Source: Aquilaria yunnanensis
Taxonomy: Eukaryota; Streptophyta; Magnoliopsida; Malvales; Thymelaeaceae
Length of the DNA: 64,000 bases
Direction of reading: 5' to 3'
Assembly: GCA_039654915.1 (NCBI GenBank)
Contig: CM077594.1
Span: 87,496,893-87,560,892, forward strand
Part shown: positions 35,231 through 46,601 of the stretch, in pieces
Layout: every line of letters starts with the position of its first letter
Numbering within the stretch: position 1 is the first letter of the stretch
The notes under the pieces: model-generated
Database searches by the model: none
Told to the model about the DNA's origin: nothing
Seen by the model: the letters and a program-made list of their open reading frames with translations, nothing else
Program-made: the position numbers and the translations under genes

Positions 35231-35379
35231 TGATTTTGGGATTTTGTTTCCTTCCTTGTTGGGTTTCTTCTTAGGTCCAATTGGAGCTTGGCTCCTCGTG
35301 CCTCATTATGGACCTTGTTACTAGTCCTTTTAGTATGAGATTTTTCACTATAGGCCACGCATGGACCTTCATGCTACCA
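35231..35379 (-). repeat. Tat-like element, 5' LTR, second part
   Basis: It continues the split LTR from TGATTTTGGG to CATGCTACCA, matching 17969-18117. Confidence 0.88.
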
Positions 35380-36307
35380 TGTATGAATTGGACACACACA
35401 TATTTAGTGTACAAAAAAAATGATGGATCTATATAAATATCGTGCAACATATGTATAAATGAAATCAATTATATGTTACCAATATATTCAATAATATATA
35501 CAAGCTTAACCTCCCAACCAAAAACAGGTGTGGAATAGTCAAACTCATCTTCCTCGTAAAATTAAAGATATGTACAAATTAGATATCAAATATGTACAAA
35601 TTTGACGTAAAAAGAAAGTGAAAAACCTATACAAATAATGTGTGACATATGTAAAAGTGAGATAAAAAGCTAATATTATGTAAAGGTATTGCAATAAAAT
35701 AAACAAAACCAGTTAGAGTGACTAAACTGAAAATCTAAAATCGTAAATGACCATATTAAGAACTCAAGAAAAGTTAAACGACCAAACTTGGCTTTTTTCC
35801 ATAAATTCGGGAAAATGGTTTGGCCGAATGGATCTGTAGCAGCAGCGGCTCACGATTCGTCTCCAAATCTCTTTGGCCCAAATGATCGAGAGCAAATATG
35901 CTTCTTCTTACTCCTGCATCACCATCATCCACTTGTTGAATGAGTTTCTCATGGTGCCTTGTGTCTGGTGGTGGCACGACTTCATCGCCTGGTAGTGTTT
36001 GGCTACAGTGGATGCTGCTACGATCTGGCGTGGTGGCTGAAGGCGCTGGGCATGTGGCAGACGTGGCTAGCCTACTCTGCCTACTCTTCATTCTTCGGCT
36101 TTTGTCTGTCATTCCCGTAGAAAAATGAGGAGGAGAAGCTGATACAATTTCTTGATCCGAGATCCATGGATCACAAAGAATAGGACAAACTTGAGATTTT
36201 TTAATTTTAATGAGGGTAAAATGTTAATTGTAAGGGTAGGTTTACATAAGGTAGAAAGTATATAAGACTATTTCATAATTATGTTGTTCTAATTCAAAAC
36301 TATCTAG
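35380..36307. other. Intergenic, no gene seen
   Basis: AT-rich flanks surround a GC-richer block at 35820-36130 with overlapping ORFs on both strands that have low-complexity content. Phrases near 35745-35800 resemble one arm of a Mutator-type element, but no partner was found. Confidence 0.4.
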
Positions 36308-36539
36308 TACTTCATTTCTTCCAAATTTTGCGCTTCATTTCAGTTTTTTGACTTAAAATTGGCTTAAATTTATTTATAATATTATTTGATATTTTTCAAA
36401 AATTTATATTTAAAAGTTATAAGTCTTGTAGTTTCTAACATAATTTAAAACAAAAAATTTTAGCAAGTAAAAATATAAAAAATCAAGTGAAACTTTAAAA
36501 AAATTGAAATGGAGAAGAGAATTTAGGATGGATGTAGTA
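36308..36539. mobile_element. Stowaway-like MITE
   Basis: The left end reads TACTTCATTTCTTCCAAATT and the right end on the minus strand reads TACTACATCCATCCTAAATT. Both are close to the TACTCCCTCCGTCCCAAATT consensus of Stowaway elements, with TA at each edge. The length of about 232 bases and the AT-rich, partly palindromic interior fit. Confidence 0.7.
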
Positions 36540-36862
36540 TCTTTTTGCGGCTAATTGACACTTTACAAATACTATTTTACAATTATATATAGGAAAATTT
36601 TATATTTTTAAATGATCATTAACTATAAAAAAAATATTAAATGAACTGAAATTGCTAATGAATAGTTATTGTATAATTTAAATCAGGATTTTAAAAATTA
36701 TTGTTAGATAATATACAGAAATAAAGGAAAAAGTATAGATTTTTAAAACTAAGGGTTGGTTCATTTCCCATTAATAAGATTTATGAGCTAAAACTGTATG
36801 AAGGGTCAAAGAGGGGCATATGGGTTAAGAATGAAAAGGGGGAGGACAAGACGTGGAGAATT

Positions 36863-37101
36863 ACTTAAATGACCAATTTTTGTCATTTCAATTTTATCAT
36901 CTGGAAAGGTTATGTTGATGTCCTTCCCATTAAATCAAAATGTATGTTGATCCCTATTCTGCCAAACAAATATAGACGATAATTACTAAGGTAATGTTAG
37001 TTATTTTAGTAATTTAATATACTTATAATATTTAATGCAAGCAAATTTTTGGTTTAATAAAATATAGTAGCTTAAATAGGACAAAAATTGGTCATTTAAG
37101 T
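36863..37101. mobile_element. Short inverted-repeat element, unclassified
   Basis: A 22-base sequence beginning ACTTAAATGACCAATTTTTG at 36863-36884 recurs exactly inverted at 37080-37101, with looser similarity continuing inward. It is MITE-like, but no clear target duplication was found. Confidence 0.5.
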
Positions 37102-39534
37102 AAATCGGACCAAGAAGGGTATTTTAGTTATTTCATATAGTGACTCATTTTTATTTCACGATTGGGTAGAGGATGAAAAAATATTAAATTTAAGGTATCA
37201 CGGTTTTTTGTGATTTCCGCTCTACTCTTTTGAAATTGTGAATTGACTAAATTGTCCATAAATGGTTTATATATAACTATTAGAAGTGTTGGGATGAAAT
37301 TGCACATTTGTTAAAGCGGAGGACTTGGTGTGTAATTAAGGTGTGCAACTTAATGCTGGTTTTGGTCCTAAGGTTTCTATTCTCTTATGGAGAAGTCCCC
37401 AACGTACTAATGAGTACAAAGGAGGGACCAAGTGCATGGCATGTACAACTTAAGCCTACATAAGTTGACTTCCATTATTTGCTTGGCCATTTTCTTCCTC
37501 CAGCTCTAGACCACCCAAAACCACTCTCTTCCCTTCTAAACTCTATAGCCAAGACCAAATCCAAGCTTAATCCATCAAATTCAAGCACAATTAAGCAAAT
37601 TTTTGAAAAAAAATCAAGTATGGAACCATCTTAAGCTTGATTTTCAAGTTACTTGTTCAAGTGTTGTTTTGTTCTTCCCCTGTTTTTGAGTTTCATACAG
37701 CTCTATAGCTGCTATAAATACTTATTTGAGTCTAGTTCTTGTTTGTTTATTAAGGAAAAAACAACAAGAAAATCTTGGGAATTAAGCTTAAGTAAGAAAG
37801 ATGATAACTAATTCAATTTTTCCATATTTTTTTGATTAATTCCATAATTTTTGTGGGTTTATAAATCTGGAATTAAGTGTGTTATAATCAATTTTTGTTA
37901 GCTTATGAAAGCAAAAATACATTAAAACCCATTTGAACCAAGTTGTTGAAATAAGGCTAAAAGCCTAGATATATGTTGATTCGATTCAGATGTGTCCAGA
38001 TTTTGGGGTTAATTGTGCTGGAAAATGGCTGGATTTAATGTGTTTATATTGGTTCGTAGTTACTCATAAGAGAAATAATCAATAAGAACCTAGGTTATTC
38101 GATTTTGGAGTAGAAATGGTACAACACCAAAATATGTGTTGATGTGTGTTGAGTAAAGGGCCGGTTAATTTTGAAGTCCAATGAGAGGGTTATCCCTAAC
38201 CACTTAAACCATAAGGAATGTTGTAATATTGTCCTAATTATGGTTTATTTATGTAGCTAAATAATCAATTAAAAGAAAAATACTCAAGCTACTATAAAGA
38301 TACAAAGAAGGATACAAAACTGAGACCACAAGGACACTGAAGTTAGTATTTGCTTGCATCAATTATTCAAGATCAAGGATTTTAAGTTTAAGTTTAAATT
38401 GATGCATTATAAATTTTACAATGCATTAATTAAGGGAGTAAGATGTGGACAAAAAGTGGCTTAAGGACTAAGTAATTAAATAGTCCTTAAGTAAGTATAC
38501 ATGGTACTAAGTATTCAAGATGGACATTGATGCTCAAGAGTACCCTAACTAAGTTACCAAGTTTGGTAAGAATGAGCCACCAAGTTTAAAAACTCTTGTA
38601 CTGTGTGTAAGGGTAAGTAATGGCAGGTCAAGCTTGTTAAGGCAAGAGTTAAGCTCTTATAAGAAGGACTAGGTCGAGGATGGGTTCCCCGCAATAGAAC
38701 ACATACTAGTGGCCATTAGTCAATACCTCATAATGTTTTGAGCTCACATTAAAATGTGTATATATATTATATACACTGGGTCATAAAGTTTATTTTGCAA
38801 GTATTTGATTCCTTACTGAGAATTTATAATTATCATTTCTTTAAGTATCACATTGTGCGGATACTAATAATGTAAAGCCTAACACCCACTGAAGGGTTGT
38901 TAAGCAATGTTTTGCTGTAGGTATTTAAAGTACATGAATATTTAATAATTATAAGTTATTGGTTAGTAATATTATTGTACTAACTAAGTATTTAAAATAA
39001 CATTGATAGATACAGGCAAAGTGCACAAAGAGAAGTTAGACCTCTCATTTATAGAGTTTCTGTGCTCAGGTGGGAGTTATTTTGATAGTCTTAATGTTAC
39101 AGGCCTCCTAGTAGCAGGCACTCCCAAAGAAGGTAAAGTGTTCTAAATTAAGTTTGGAACCTAATTTCAAGTTTACATAGCAAGAATAGAGAAGTTTAGC
39201 AAAGTTCACTAAGTTCCGAAGAAGATAAGGCATTAAACGAGGTTCAGGGGCAAAATGATAATTTTGCGTCCTGAATAGCAGGGATATGTCCCAAGTGTTT
39301 TCAAATAAGTTTTTATAACTTAACTTTCAACCTTAACCCAAACTTGAAGGAATAAACAAGAATTAATCAAGAATAACTAAGTTACCAAAGTTTGGGGTTT
39401 AATTGAATTAAGCTTAATACTTTGATGGCTTAGGGGTTAAGTGAGGGTTTAAGAAGGGAAAGTGAGGTGATGGCTGCCATAAACCTGAGCTCACCCTCTC
39501 CACTCTCAATTCCTCACTCAATTCACCTTGAAAT

Positions 39535-40880
39535 TGTTGGGAATCCGAACGAGTTTCACGCTATTAAATTAGCATGCACCAGGATCGGATTGCAGAAATA
39601 ATCACACGGGTACCTTGTTTTCGAAATTCCACAAACGCAGAATTCTCCAAGCTTAACACGCTCGAATTCCTTCTCCACCCGTTGCACTATATGAGTGTTT
39701 GTACTATTATTGTTTCTTTGTTTCTGTTTCCATAATCCATCTTTTTTCAATAATACACAACCACTCCTTTTATAGGCAAAAAGTACAATAGCTTCTCTTA
39801 GAAGCTAAAGTACAACTTCTCTTAGAAGTCAAGTACATAGCTTCTCTCATAAGCTAAAGTACAACTTCTCTCAGAAGTTAAGTACATAGCTTCTCTCAGA
39901 AGCTAAAGTACAACTTTTCTTAGAAGTTAAACTGGGTAGAGTTCAGAATGTGGCGTGGGACCCTTGGGATCTCTTAATCCTGTCAAATTAGTCCTAACTA
40001 ATTTATTGTTTACAAGTCAGTACAACATTTTGTACGACCTTGTAAAATCTCCCAGGATTTCAGAGACAATTCACAAGTACCCATTTTATTCTATTCCGTT
40101 CACCGTCCAATATTGTTGCACATAATCCGGACTAGACCAACCACATCCAAATCGTGGTACTGTCAATACGGAATTAAATATGTGCACGTCTCTTCAAGTT
40201 TATTCGGACTCTAAAACAATTTAGAAAAACATTTATAAAATCGATATATACCATATATATAATTTTATATATAGAAAATAATATTTCCAAAAAAATATTT
40301 TTCTAAATTGACCACGTGGATTTCTTAATCCGAAAAACCAAGAGACATACTCCACAATATTCACTCTTATTTCAAGAGCCGTGAATTCTTTGTTGAATAA
40401 TCATAAACTTAACATGTTACATTTATGTGATCCAACATGTCCAAGTATATCCTATATTAGGCATCATTGGTTGACATATCAAAATCACATAAAGTATACA
40501 TTTAAATTCATATTATTCTCAAGTCTACGGAATAAATAACATTTACTCTTTCTCAACAGTTGAAGGTCTAAGAGTAATTGATTTGGTCTTGTTCAAATAT
40601 TTATCTCCATAAATATCCACATACACATTAGGAATCAATATTCCAGTCATTGAGACAAATCACTCTATCTCATATAGTAATGTCATATGTGCAATCTTTT
40701 ATGAGTAATCAACCCATGTATATACTCATAGATTGTGAACACCTTTTAAAGAACTACAAATATGAATTAAGTCTCATGTGACATGATCTCCATCATCCAT
40801 CAATTCATATATAATATAGTTCTTATGGGTTTATCACAGTAGGAGATAAGTTGGCTTTGATGAGCACAACAAATCTTTCA
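39535..40880 (+). mobile_element. Solo LTR with perfect 5-bp target duplication
   Basis: The 1346-base unit begins TGTTGGGAATCCGAACG and ends AAATCTTTCA, flanked by GAAAT at 39530-39534 and 40881-40885. Removing it joins CACCTTGAAAT to CAACTGTTC, an uninterrupted sequence. With no internal region, it is a solo LTR left by LTR-LTR recombination. The TGTTGGGAA start resembles Copia LTRs. Orientation is assumed. Confidence 0.78.
39780..39930. repeat. Tandem dyad repeats in the solo LTR
   Basis: About six units of roughly 25 bases alternate between AAGTACATAGCTTCTCTCAG and AAGTACAACTTCTCTCAG forms. Each contains an AGCTTCTCTCAGAAGCT or ACTTCTCTCAGAAGT inverted repeat. They sit in the 5' part of the LTR where promoter elements are usual, so they may be transcription-factor sites. 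Confidence 0.75.
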
Positions 40881-41496
40881 GAAATCAACTGTTCTTGGTG
40901 CCAAGAGAAGTTATCAAGGATATATAAGCAAGTGGAAGCTCATTTCAAGCCTTAAACCATGATTTTGAAGCTTGGAATAGTGTTTTCTCCTATCCCCTGT
41001 TTTTGAATGAGGTAACCAATGTGTTCTTAATTAAATTCATGTTATTTGGTTGGTTTGGAGCTTGGGTTTTGGTTAGAAAGTAAGGTTTTGATGATTGGAG
41101 CCTTTGTGTTTGATTGGAACTTGTGTAAAGCTTTGGTGAGCCTAGTTGATTGAAGAAGGGATTGATTCTTGCTTGTTGCTTGGAGTTGAGGTAAGGGAGT
41201 AATGACTTGAAGTTCAATTAATGCTATTGGCTTGAGTTTGCTTGAAGAATTTGAGTAATTCTAGCTATAGCATTAGTTAAAGGATTTGGTTGAATTGTGG
41301 TGGAGTATCAAGTTTGAGAGGATTTGGATGTTATTATGATGCATCCTAGATTGGTTAGTAATGGTTGGTTATGTTCTATGCAACACAGTCTATGTGTGTG
41401 TGAAATTTGGCGGCTTTTCAAGTATGTTTGCTATGTGCTCAGAACGTTACCAACTTCATAGCAGCAAAATGCGCGCCAATTCTGTAGTTTCATAGA

Positions 41497-41594
41497 TTGG
41501 CGACGCGTCGCCAATTACGTGCTCTAGTTGGCAACGCGTTGCCAATTGCATAAATATGCTCAAAACGTTACCAACTGTGGCAACGCGTTGCCAA
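41497..41594. repeat. Cluster of three 17-18-bp palindromes
   Basis: TTGGCGACGCGTCGCCAA (41497-41514), TTGGCAACGCGTTGCCAA (41528-41545) and TGGCAACGCGTTGCCAA (41578-41594) lie within 100 bases. The first two are perfect palindromes centred on ACGCGT. Confidence 0.85.
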
Positions 41595-42804
41595 AGGAAA
41601 AAAGGCAGAATTTTTCACATTTTGCTAGGATGATCGAGGTGAGACCTAGTGGGGTTCTTAGGGTACCTTGGGGCCTAAGTATGCTGGGGGTGCTCTGAGA
41701 CTTCCGGAAGGTTCCTCAAGACTTAAGAGTTTTCTTGAGTTTTGGAAGATTTATGGTTACATGTGCCATAAGCAAGGAAACTAATGGCAAATGAGCATAA
41801 TTAAGCATCATTAGCTCAGGTGAAAGGTTTAGAACCCTTGGCGACCTAGTCGTGCCATAGCCACGAGGTTGCAAGATGAAACCTTAGTGCACCTAGTCTA
41901 CAAGGTCTAAATGGCCTAGTCTACAATAGTCCAACCATAATTCCCCTGTACAACATAAGTTGGGAGATGTTCAACTAGTGATTTATCACTAGTTAGGCTG
42001 GCAAACATAGCTTGCTAGAGGACAAGGCAATGCCTTGTAGTTTAAGGACAAGTATGAGGAGAGGTCTCAAGGGACCTAAGTATATGTACATATATTAGAC
42101 CCTTAGGCTGTATAAGCTCACAGCAGATTACATATGTTATCATAAGTGGTGTCTTTAGTAATTTTCTTGTAGGTACATTGAAGACCCCTTACTGAGAATG
42201 TTAAGTTCTCACTCCTTAGTTATGTTGTGCAGATTTAGAAGTTGTTGGACCAAGTAACCGTTAAGGGTTATTGCAGTAATGGCTATTGTGTACAGGTATA
42301 ATACTTGAGAATCCTTGTGATTCTAGTCTACATGAGTTTGCTTAGTTGATTTGTTGGTCAAGTAACAGTACTAACTAGAGTATTCATTTGGCTGCAGAGC
42401 CTAGTAGCACTAGACAAGGATTTTTTAAGCTCGCCACTGAGATATATATCCAAGCTGGGAGTTAGTTAAAGAGGTTCTCAGTTGAGACTTGTATTTGTAC
42501 AGTACTCTAGTTGCCTCCATAGTCTATATTATGAGGAGTCCTGGACTCTATGGTTGCTCTTGGGTGAGGGCATTAGCCTACTTTATGTATGAATGTTCTC
42601 ACGAGTTGTTATGTGTAGTAAATTCACACAAAGGTTTATTTTGTATGCTTTGGCCACTTGTACTTATTCTATGCAAATTACTTGGCCAAGTTAATACTTT
42701 ATGTTTTAATTACCCAAGTCAAAGCATAAGAGCATGCATCTTGCATATTCTAGGATAATCAACTAGTATCATGAGATTTAATCCGCACACATATACAACT
42801 AGCT

Positions 42805-43734
42805 AATTGCAACCACCGTGAGACCAGCTCTCACAAGCTTCCTAGGCATAGGCCAAGGACGGCCGTGTCACTTAGACTTTGTACATATTTGGTACTTAGG
42901 TACCAAGAAAATGTCTCTAATTTGACAAATGTGCATGGACTTATTTAGTGTATATGTATATATATACACTGTGGTTGCTTATGGATGTACATAAGTTAAG
43001 TGTTATGTGTACATAAGCTAATGCTTGGAAGTTTAAATAAATATATTTATATGACTTCAGTATGTGTTTCAAGTGTTTAATGAATGCCATGGAAAGTATA
43101 AAATTTTAAACAACGCAAGTATTAGCTTAGCCATTTATAACTAAGAGCAGGATTACTAAATTCTGATTATCCAAAGATCCTGAAAACACCCTATATTAGG
43201 GTAAGTATGCGGTTCCCCTACAGATATAGAGAAGATTAACATGGCCTCCATGCAAGGATGACACACATAAATTGCAACCACTGTGAGACCAGCTCTCACA
43301 AGCTTCCTGGGCAGAGGCCAAGAACGGCCGTGTCACTTAGACTTTGTGCATATTTGGTACTTAGGTACCAAGAAAATGTCTCTAATTTGACAAATGTGCA
43401 TGGACTTATTTAGTGTATATGTATATATATACATTGTGGTTGCTTATGGATGTACGTAAGTTAAGTGTTATGTGTACATAAGCTAATGCTTGGAAGTTTA
43501 AATAAATATATTTATATGACTTCAGTATGTGTTTCAAGTGTTTAATGAATGCCATGAAAAGTATAAAGTTTTAAACAACGTAAGTATTAGCTTAGCCATT
43601 TGTAACTAAGAGCAAGATTACTAAATCCTGATTATCCAAAGATCCTGGAAACACCCTATATTAGGGTAAGTATGAGGTTCCCCCACAGATATAGAGAAGA
43701 TTAACATGGCCTCCATGCAAGGATGACACACATA
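42805..43734 (+). repeat. Tandem repeat, 2 x 465 bp, U6-tailed
   Basis: Units 42805-43269 and 43270-43734 are nearly identical from AATTGCAACCACYGTGAGACC to GACACACATAA. Both have the same length and differ by scattered substitutions, so the duplication is recent compared with the surrounding repeats. Each unit ends in a U6 snRNA-like segment. Confidence 0.9.
43221..43274 (+). pseudogene. U6 snRNA-derived segment, copy 1
   Basis: The phrase GATATAGAGAAGATTAACATGG then GCAAGGATGACACACATAAATTG matches the central and 3' domain of U6 snRNA (GATACAGAGAAGATTAGCATGG ... CAAGGATGACACGCACAAATCG). It includes the ACAGAGA-box region (here ATAGAGA). The 5' stem-loop is missing and there is no upstream polymerase III promoter with U6 spacing, so it is a fragment within a repeat rather than a functional gene. 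Confidence 0.75.
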
Positions 43735-43739
43735 AATTG
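43685..43739 (+). pseudogene. U6 snRNA-derived segment, copy 2
   Basis: Same sequence as copy 1, at the end of the second 465-bp unit, followed by AATTGATAGC. The identical changes from U6 (ATAGAGA, TTAACATGG) show that both copies come from the tandem duplication and not from separate U6 insertions. Confidence 0.75.
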
Positions 43740-43828
43740 ATAGCATATCCAAATTCTAATTCCTAAAGGAAAAAAAAATGATAGAAAGAAAGAAAGAGGG
43801 TTGGTTGGGTTGGTTGAGGCTAAAAACA

Positions 43829-45278
43829 ATGAAAAGTCTATCGGAGACAACCTAGCTTATTTTTGTGTCTTAAATTTCATGTCCTAAATGGATACCAAAC
43901 CTTTAGATTTGCCCTATCAAATTACATAAACTTATATATTATGTCCAATTGGGTATTTTTTGCCAATTTCACCATTAACTTTGATGTAAAACGATAATAC
44001 GGCATTAAATTACACTAAAATAAATTTAAAATAATAGTTTTGATCCTCAAACTTTTTCAATCACTAATTCTTAGCCTTAAACTTCTAATTCAACTCTTCT
44101 ACTTTTTCCCGTTCATCGCTTTCTTAATGCCATAATCTCCCTCCCAAACAACAAACAAATGAGTGACGAACAATGAATGAAAGAATGATGGAAAGGCTAG
44201 AGATCTCACGGTAGGGGCAAAGATTAGTGATCTCGCGACAGCAGCCTGGTCTAGTAGCATTTGTTGTAGATGACGACAATGACGCTGGTGCTTAAGCGCT
44301 TGAAGAAACGGCGGTTGCAGAGGTGTTCGGCTTTTTCCGCCATCCTCACTCACTCATATCTTCCATTGATGTTGTGAAGATAATCGATATGAAGCCTTGA
44401 TGCACATATGAGAAACCAAAAACCAAATTAGATGATGAAGATTAGAGGAGATAAGTGTAATTCTACTTCATTTTGTAATCAATATGTTAGGGTTTTGTTC
44501 TTTTCGGCACGAGAAAATTTGGAGGTTTTTCATATTAGCATTGGAGGAAGTGAAATTTCTACAAAAGTAGACAAAGAGGAAGTCAAGACTCACTGTGGTC
44601 ATGACAGTGTAGAGTGGTGGCATGGTGGGGAAATTGGGTGGCGAGAAGGTTGAAGCCAATGACAAGAAGGAGAAGCTCATACTTCACGATGGGGAAACAT
44701 ACCGAAAAAGGTGTTGGGGGCAGAGGAGATGACAGCAGCGGGTGTTGAAAAGTAGGCAAATGGTTATTGGCCACTGGTTCCTCTCTTAAGGGGTGGGGTT
44801 TTTTTGCTTTTTGTGACAAGTAGAAGAAGATCAACTTTCAACCTTAATTACTTCTCTGGGTTAGCTTGGAATAAAAATTAGTCTCCCCATTGGTTGAACA
44901 TTTTAATTTTGATGTCGAAGGTGAAGGTAGCACTATCATGGAAGGAAAGATCCCTGTCCTGGTAGAGATAATTTAGGTAGGATCACAAAGGCAGAAAGAG
45001 ATCAGGTGGCAAAAAGAGAAAAATTGATTTTACTAGAAATTTAAGATTTAGAATTAATGATTGGAAAAGTATAAAGACTAAAATTATTATTTTAAATTTA
45101 TTTTAGTGTTATTTAATGTTATGTTAGCATTTTCAATCATAGTTAATCATGAAATTGACGAAAAATATCCAATTGAAACTCGATATATGAATTTATGTAG
45201 TTTAATAGGATGAATAAAAAATTTTGATATTAATTTAGGATACAAAAAAAGTTATGGTACTATCGGTAGACTTTATCC
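43829..45278. mobile_element. Mutator-like element with about 250-bp arms
   Basis: The left arm (43833-44090) and right arm (45035-45275) are inverted copies. Shared phrases in the same order are AAAGTCTAYCG, TTTTTGT-TC-TAAATT, ACACTAAAATAAATTTAAAA and CAATCAYTAATTCT. Possible decayed 9-bp duplications flank it: CTAAAAACA (43820-43828) and TTAAAAGAA (45279-45287), 6 of 9. The interior has no recognisable gene. Confidence 0.72.
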
Positions 45279-45889
45279 TTAAAAGAAAAGAAGAAAAGAA
45301 GAAAAGTTGGTTGCAGAGGGAAACAAAGTAACAACAACCAGAACACCTAAAGTCATATAATCATTTAATTTTTATGCTTTCAAAACTCAAGACATACGTT
45401 TACCATTTCTACTTTAGGTTTCTAATCTGACCTAACACAATTTTTATTTCTAAAATTATAAAAAAATATATATTTTTATGAACCAATTTTTAATAACCAT
45501 ACTCCATGCTACTAGTACAGGAGCCCACGCTTCCTAGCGGTTATCAAAAATTTTTTTTTTTTATAATTCAATTCGTTACACATCCATTAAGGAAAAGTAT
45601 TACAATACAAAGTAGCACGAGAAGCAAAAGCACTAGGGAGCTCTTGAGTCCATATAGTATGAGTGTCTATAGTTAGTCCAGAGCGAGCCAGAGGAAAAAT
45701 AAAACATTAAAGATGAGTCAATAATAATACCCTCATTTCATATTCTTTAAAATATTTTATTTTTTAACTTATGTTTGACTTTAATTTATTTATATTATTA
45801 TTTGCTAGAAAATTATTGGTTTTTATTTATCATTTATATATATAATTTTTTCAATTACATACTAAGATGTTGAAAATAAAAAAAAAATA
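45279..45889. other. AT-rich spacer
   Basis: No gene is seen. A phrase near 45725-45840 (ACCCTCATTTCATATTCTTT) resembles one end of a Stowaway-type MITE without a found partner. Confidence 0.4.
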
Positions 45890-46601
45890 GGGGAAAGGGC
45901 ATTTTTTGTCCTATATTTTTATTATTTTTTCCACTTCAGTCATAAAACTGCTCAAATTGCCGGTAAAGCCCTTTAACATTTATTTCGTGTACTATGTTAG
46001 ACCCTTAAGTATTAAAAGTGCCATATGTTTGATGGTCTAACCAAGTGGCAACTGACGCCGTCCAAGTCACAACACATAAGCAAATAAACCTTTCATGTGA
46101 ACACCATATCCTCATTGTTATTATACAAGAGAATACTGATTTAAGAACTTGTTTCTATTGTCATTTCTTCATACCTGACAGAAAGGGACAAAAAATCATT
46201 AGTGGTTGTTGTGTCGCCACCCATCATCATAACGAATTAAATATTCATCCTTTTTTATGGGATCAAAAAAGGTAAGAAAGTGTTTTTTTTTTTAATAAAA
46301 GTTAGGTTTCACTATTTTCTCTAGCATATGGCTTCACAAAACTTTAATAAAATATAGGCAAATAGTGCATTTAACAATGGTAAAATTATGATAAAGGCAA
46401 AACTTTCAAAGTATGTGGTAATGATAACATAATGGGGTTGGTGGTTGGATGTTAGTTTAGGTAGGTAGTGACAATAAATTGAGGTCTTATGGAATTGGTA
46501 CTATTTTTTATTAGTGCATCTTTTGAGGAAAATAAGTTGGTGCCTGGATGGTTATTTGAGTGCCTGAAATGGTTATTTGTTTTTTATACTTGTAATGTAG
46601 G

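Larger units (their letters stand above)
17711..35379 (-). mobile_element. Ty3/gypsy Tat-like retrotransposon, minus strand, interrupted
   Basis: The element is bounded by TG...CA LTRs at 17711-18117 and 24832-25098 plus 35231-35379, the second split by an Athila-like insertion. Pol motifs read on the minus strand. The orientation is confirmed by a purine-rich tract just inside the left LTR and a degenerate primer-binding site just inside the right LTR. The reading frames are broken throughout. No clean 5-bp target duplication was found (TATAC on the left, TGTAT on the right). Confidence 0.85.
37260..42804. repeat. LTR-derived region, two related blocks
   Basis: No coding domain is seen. Two blocks (about 37500-39130 and 39130-42450) share an order of phrases: a CCCCTGTTTTTGA leader, CCTTACTGAGAAT (38811 and 42188), TTGTG-CAG/CGG, a GGGTTRTT stretch and CCTAGTAGCA. 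These phrases are common in long LTRs of plant gypsy elements. Primer sites and pol domains are absent, so the class is uncertain. The second block holds a later solo-LTR insertion and the palindrome cluster at 41497-41594. Confidence 0.4.

Noticed and set aside
17706..35384. Target duplication of the Tat-like element
   Set aside because: TATAC and TGTAT at the two edges do not match; either the duplication has decayed or the ends have rearranged.
35774..36112. 112-residue minus-strand ORF in a GC-richer block
   Set aside because: Low-complexity R/S/P content, overlapping ORFs on the other strand and no recognised motif. It is more likely repeat sequence.
39780..39930. CRISPR-like array
   Set aside because: Repeats are contiguous without unique spacers, vary in sequence, and lie in an LTR of a plant genome.
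43221..43739. Two functional U6 snRNA genes
   Set aside because: Both lack the 5' stem-loop and the promoter elements of plant U6 genes and lie inside a tandem repeat. They are U6-derived fragments.
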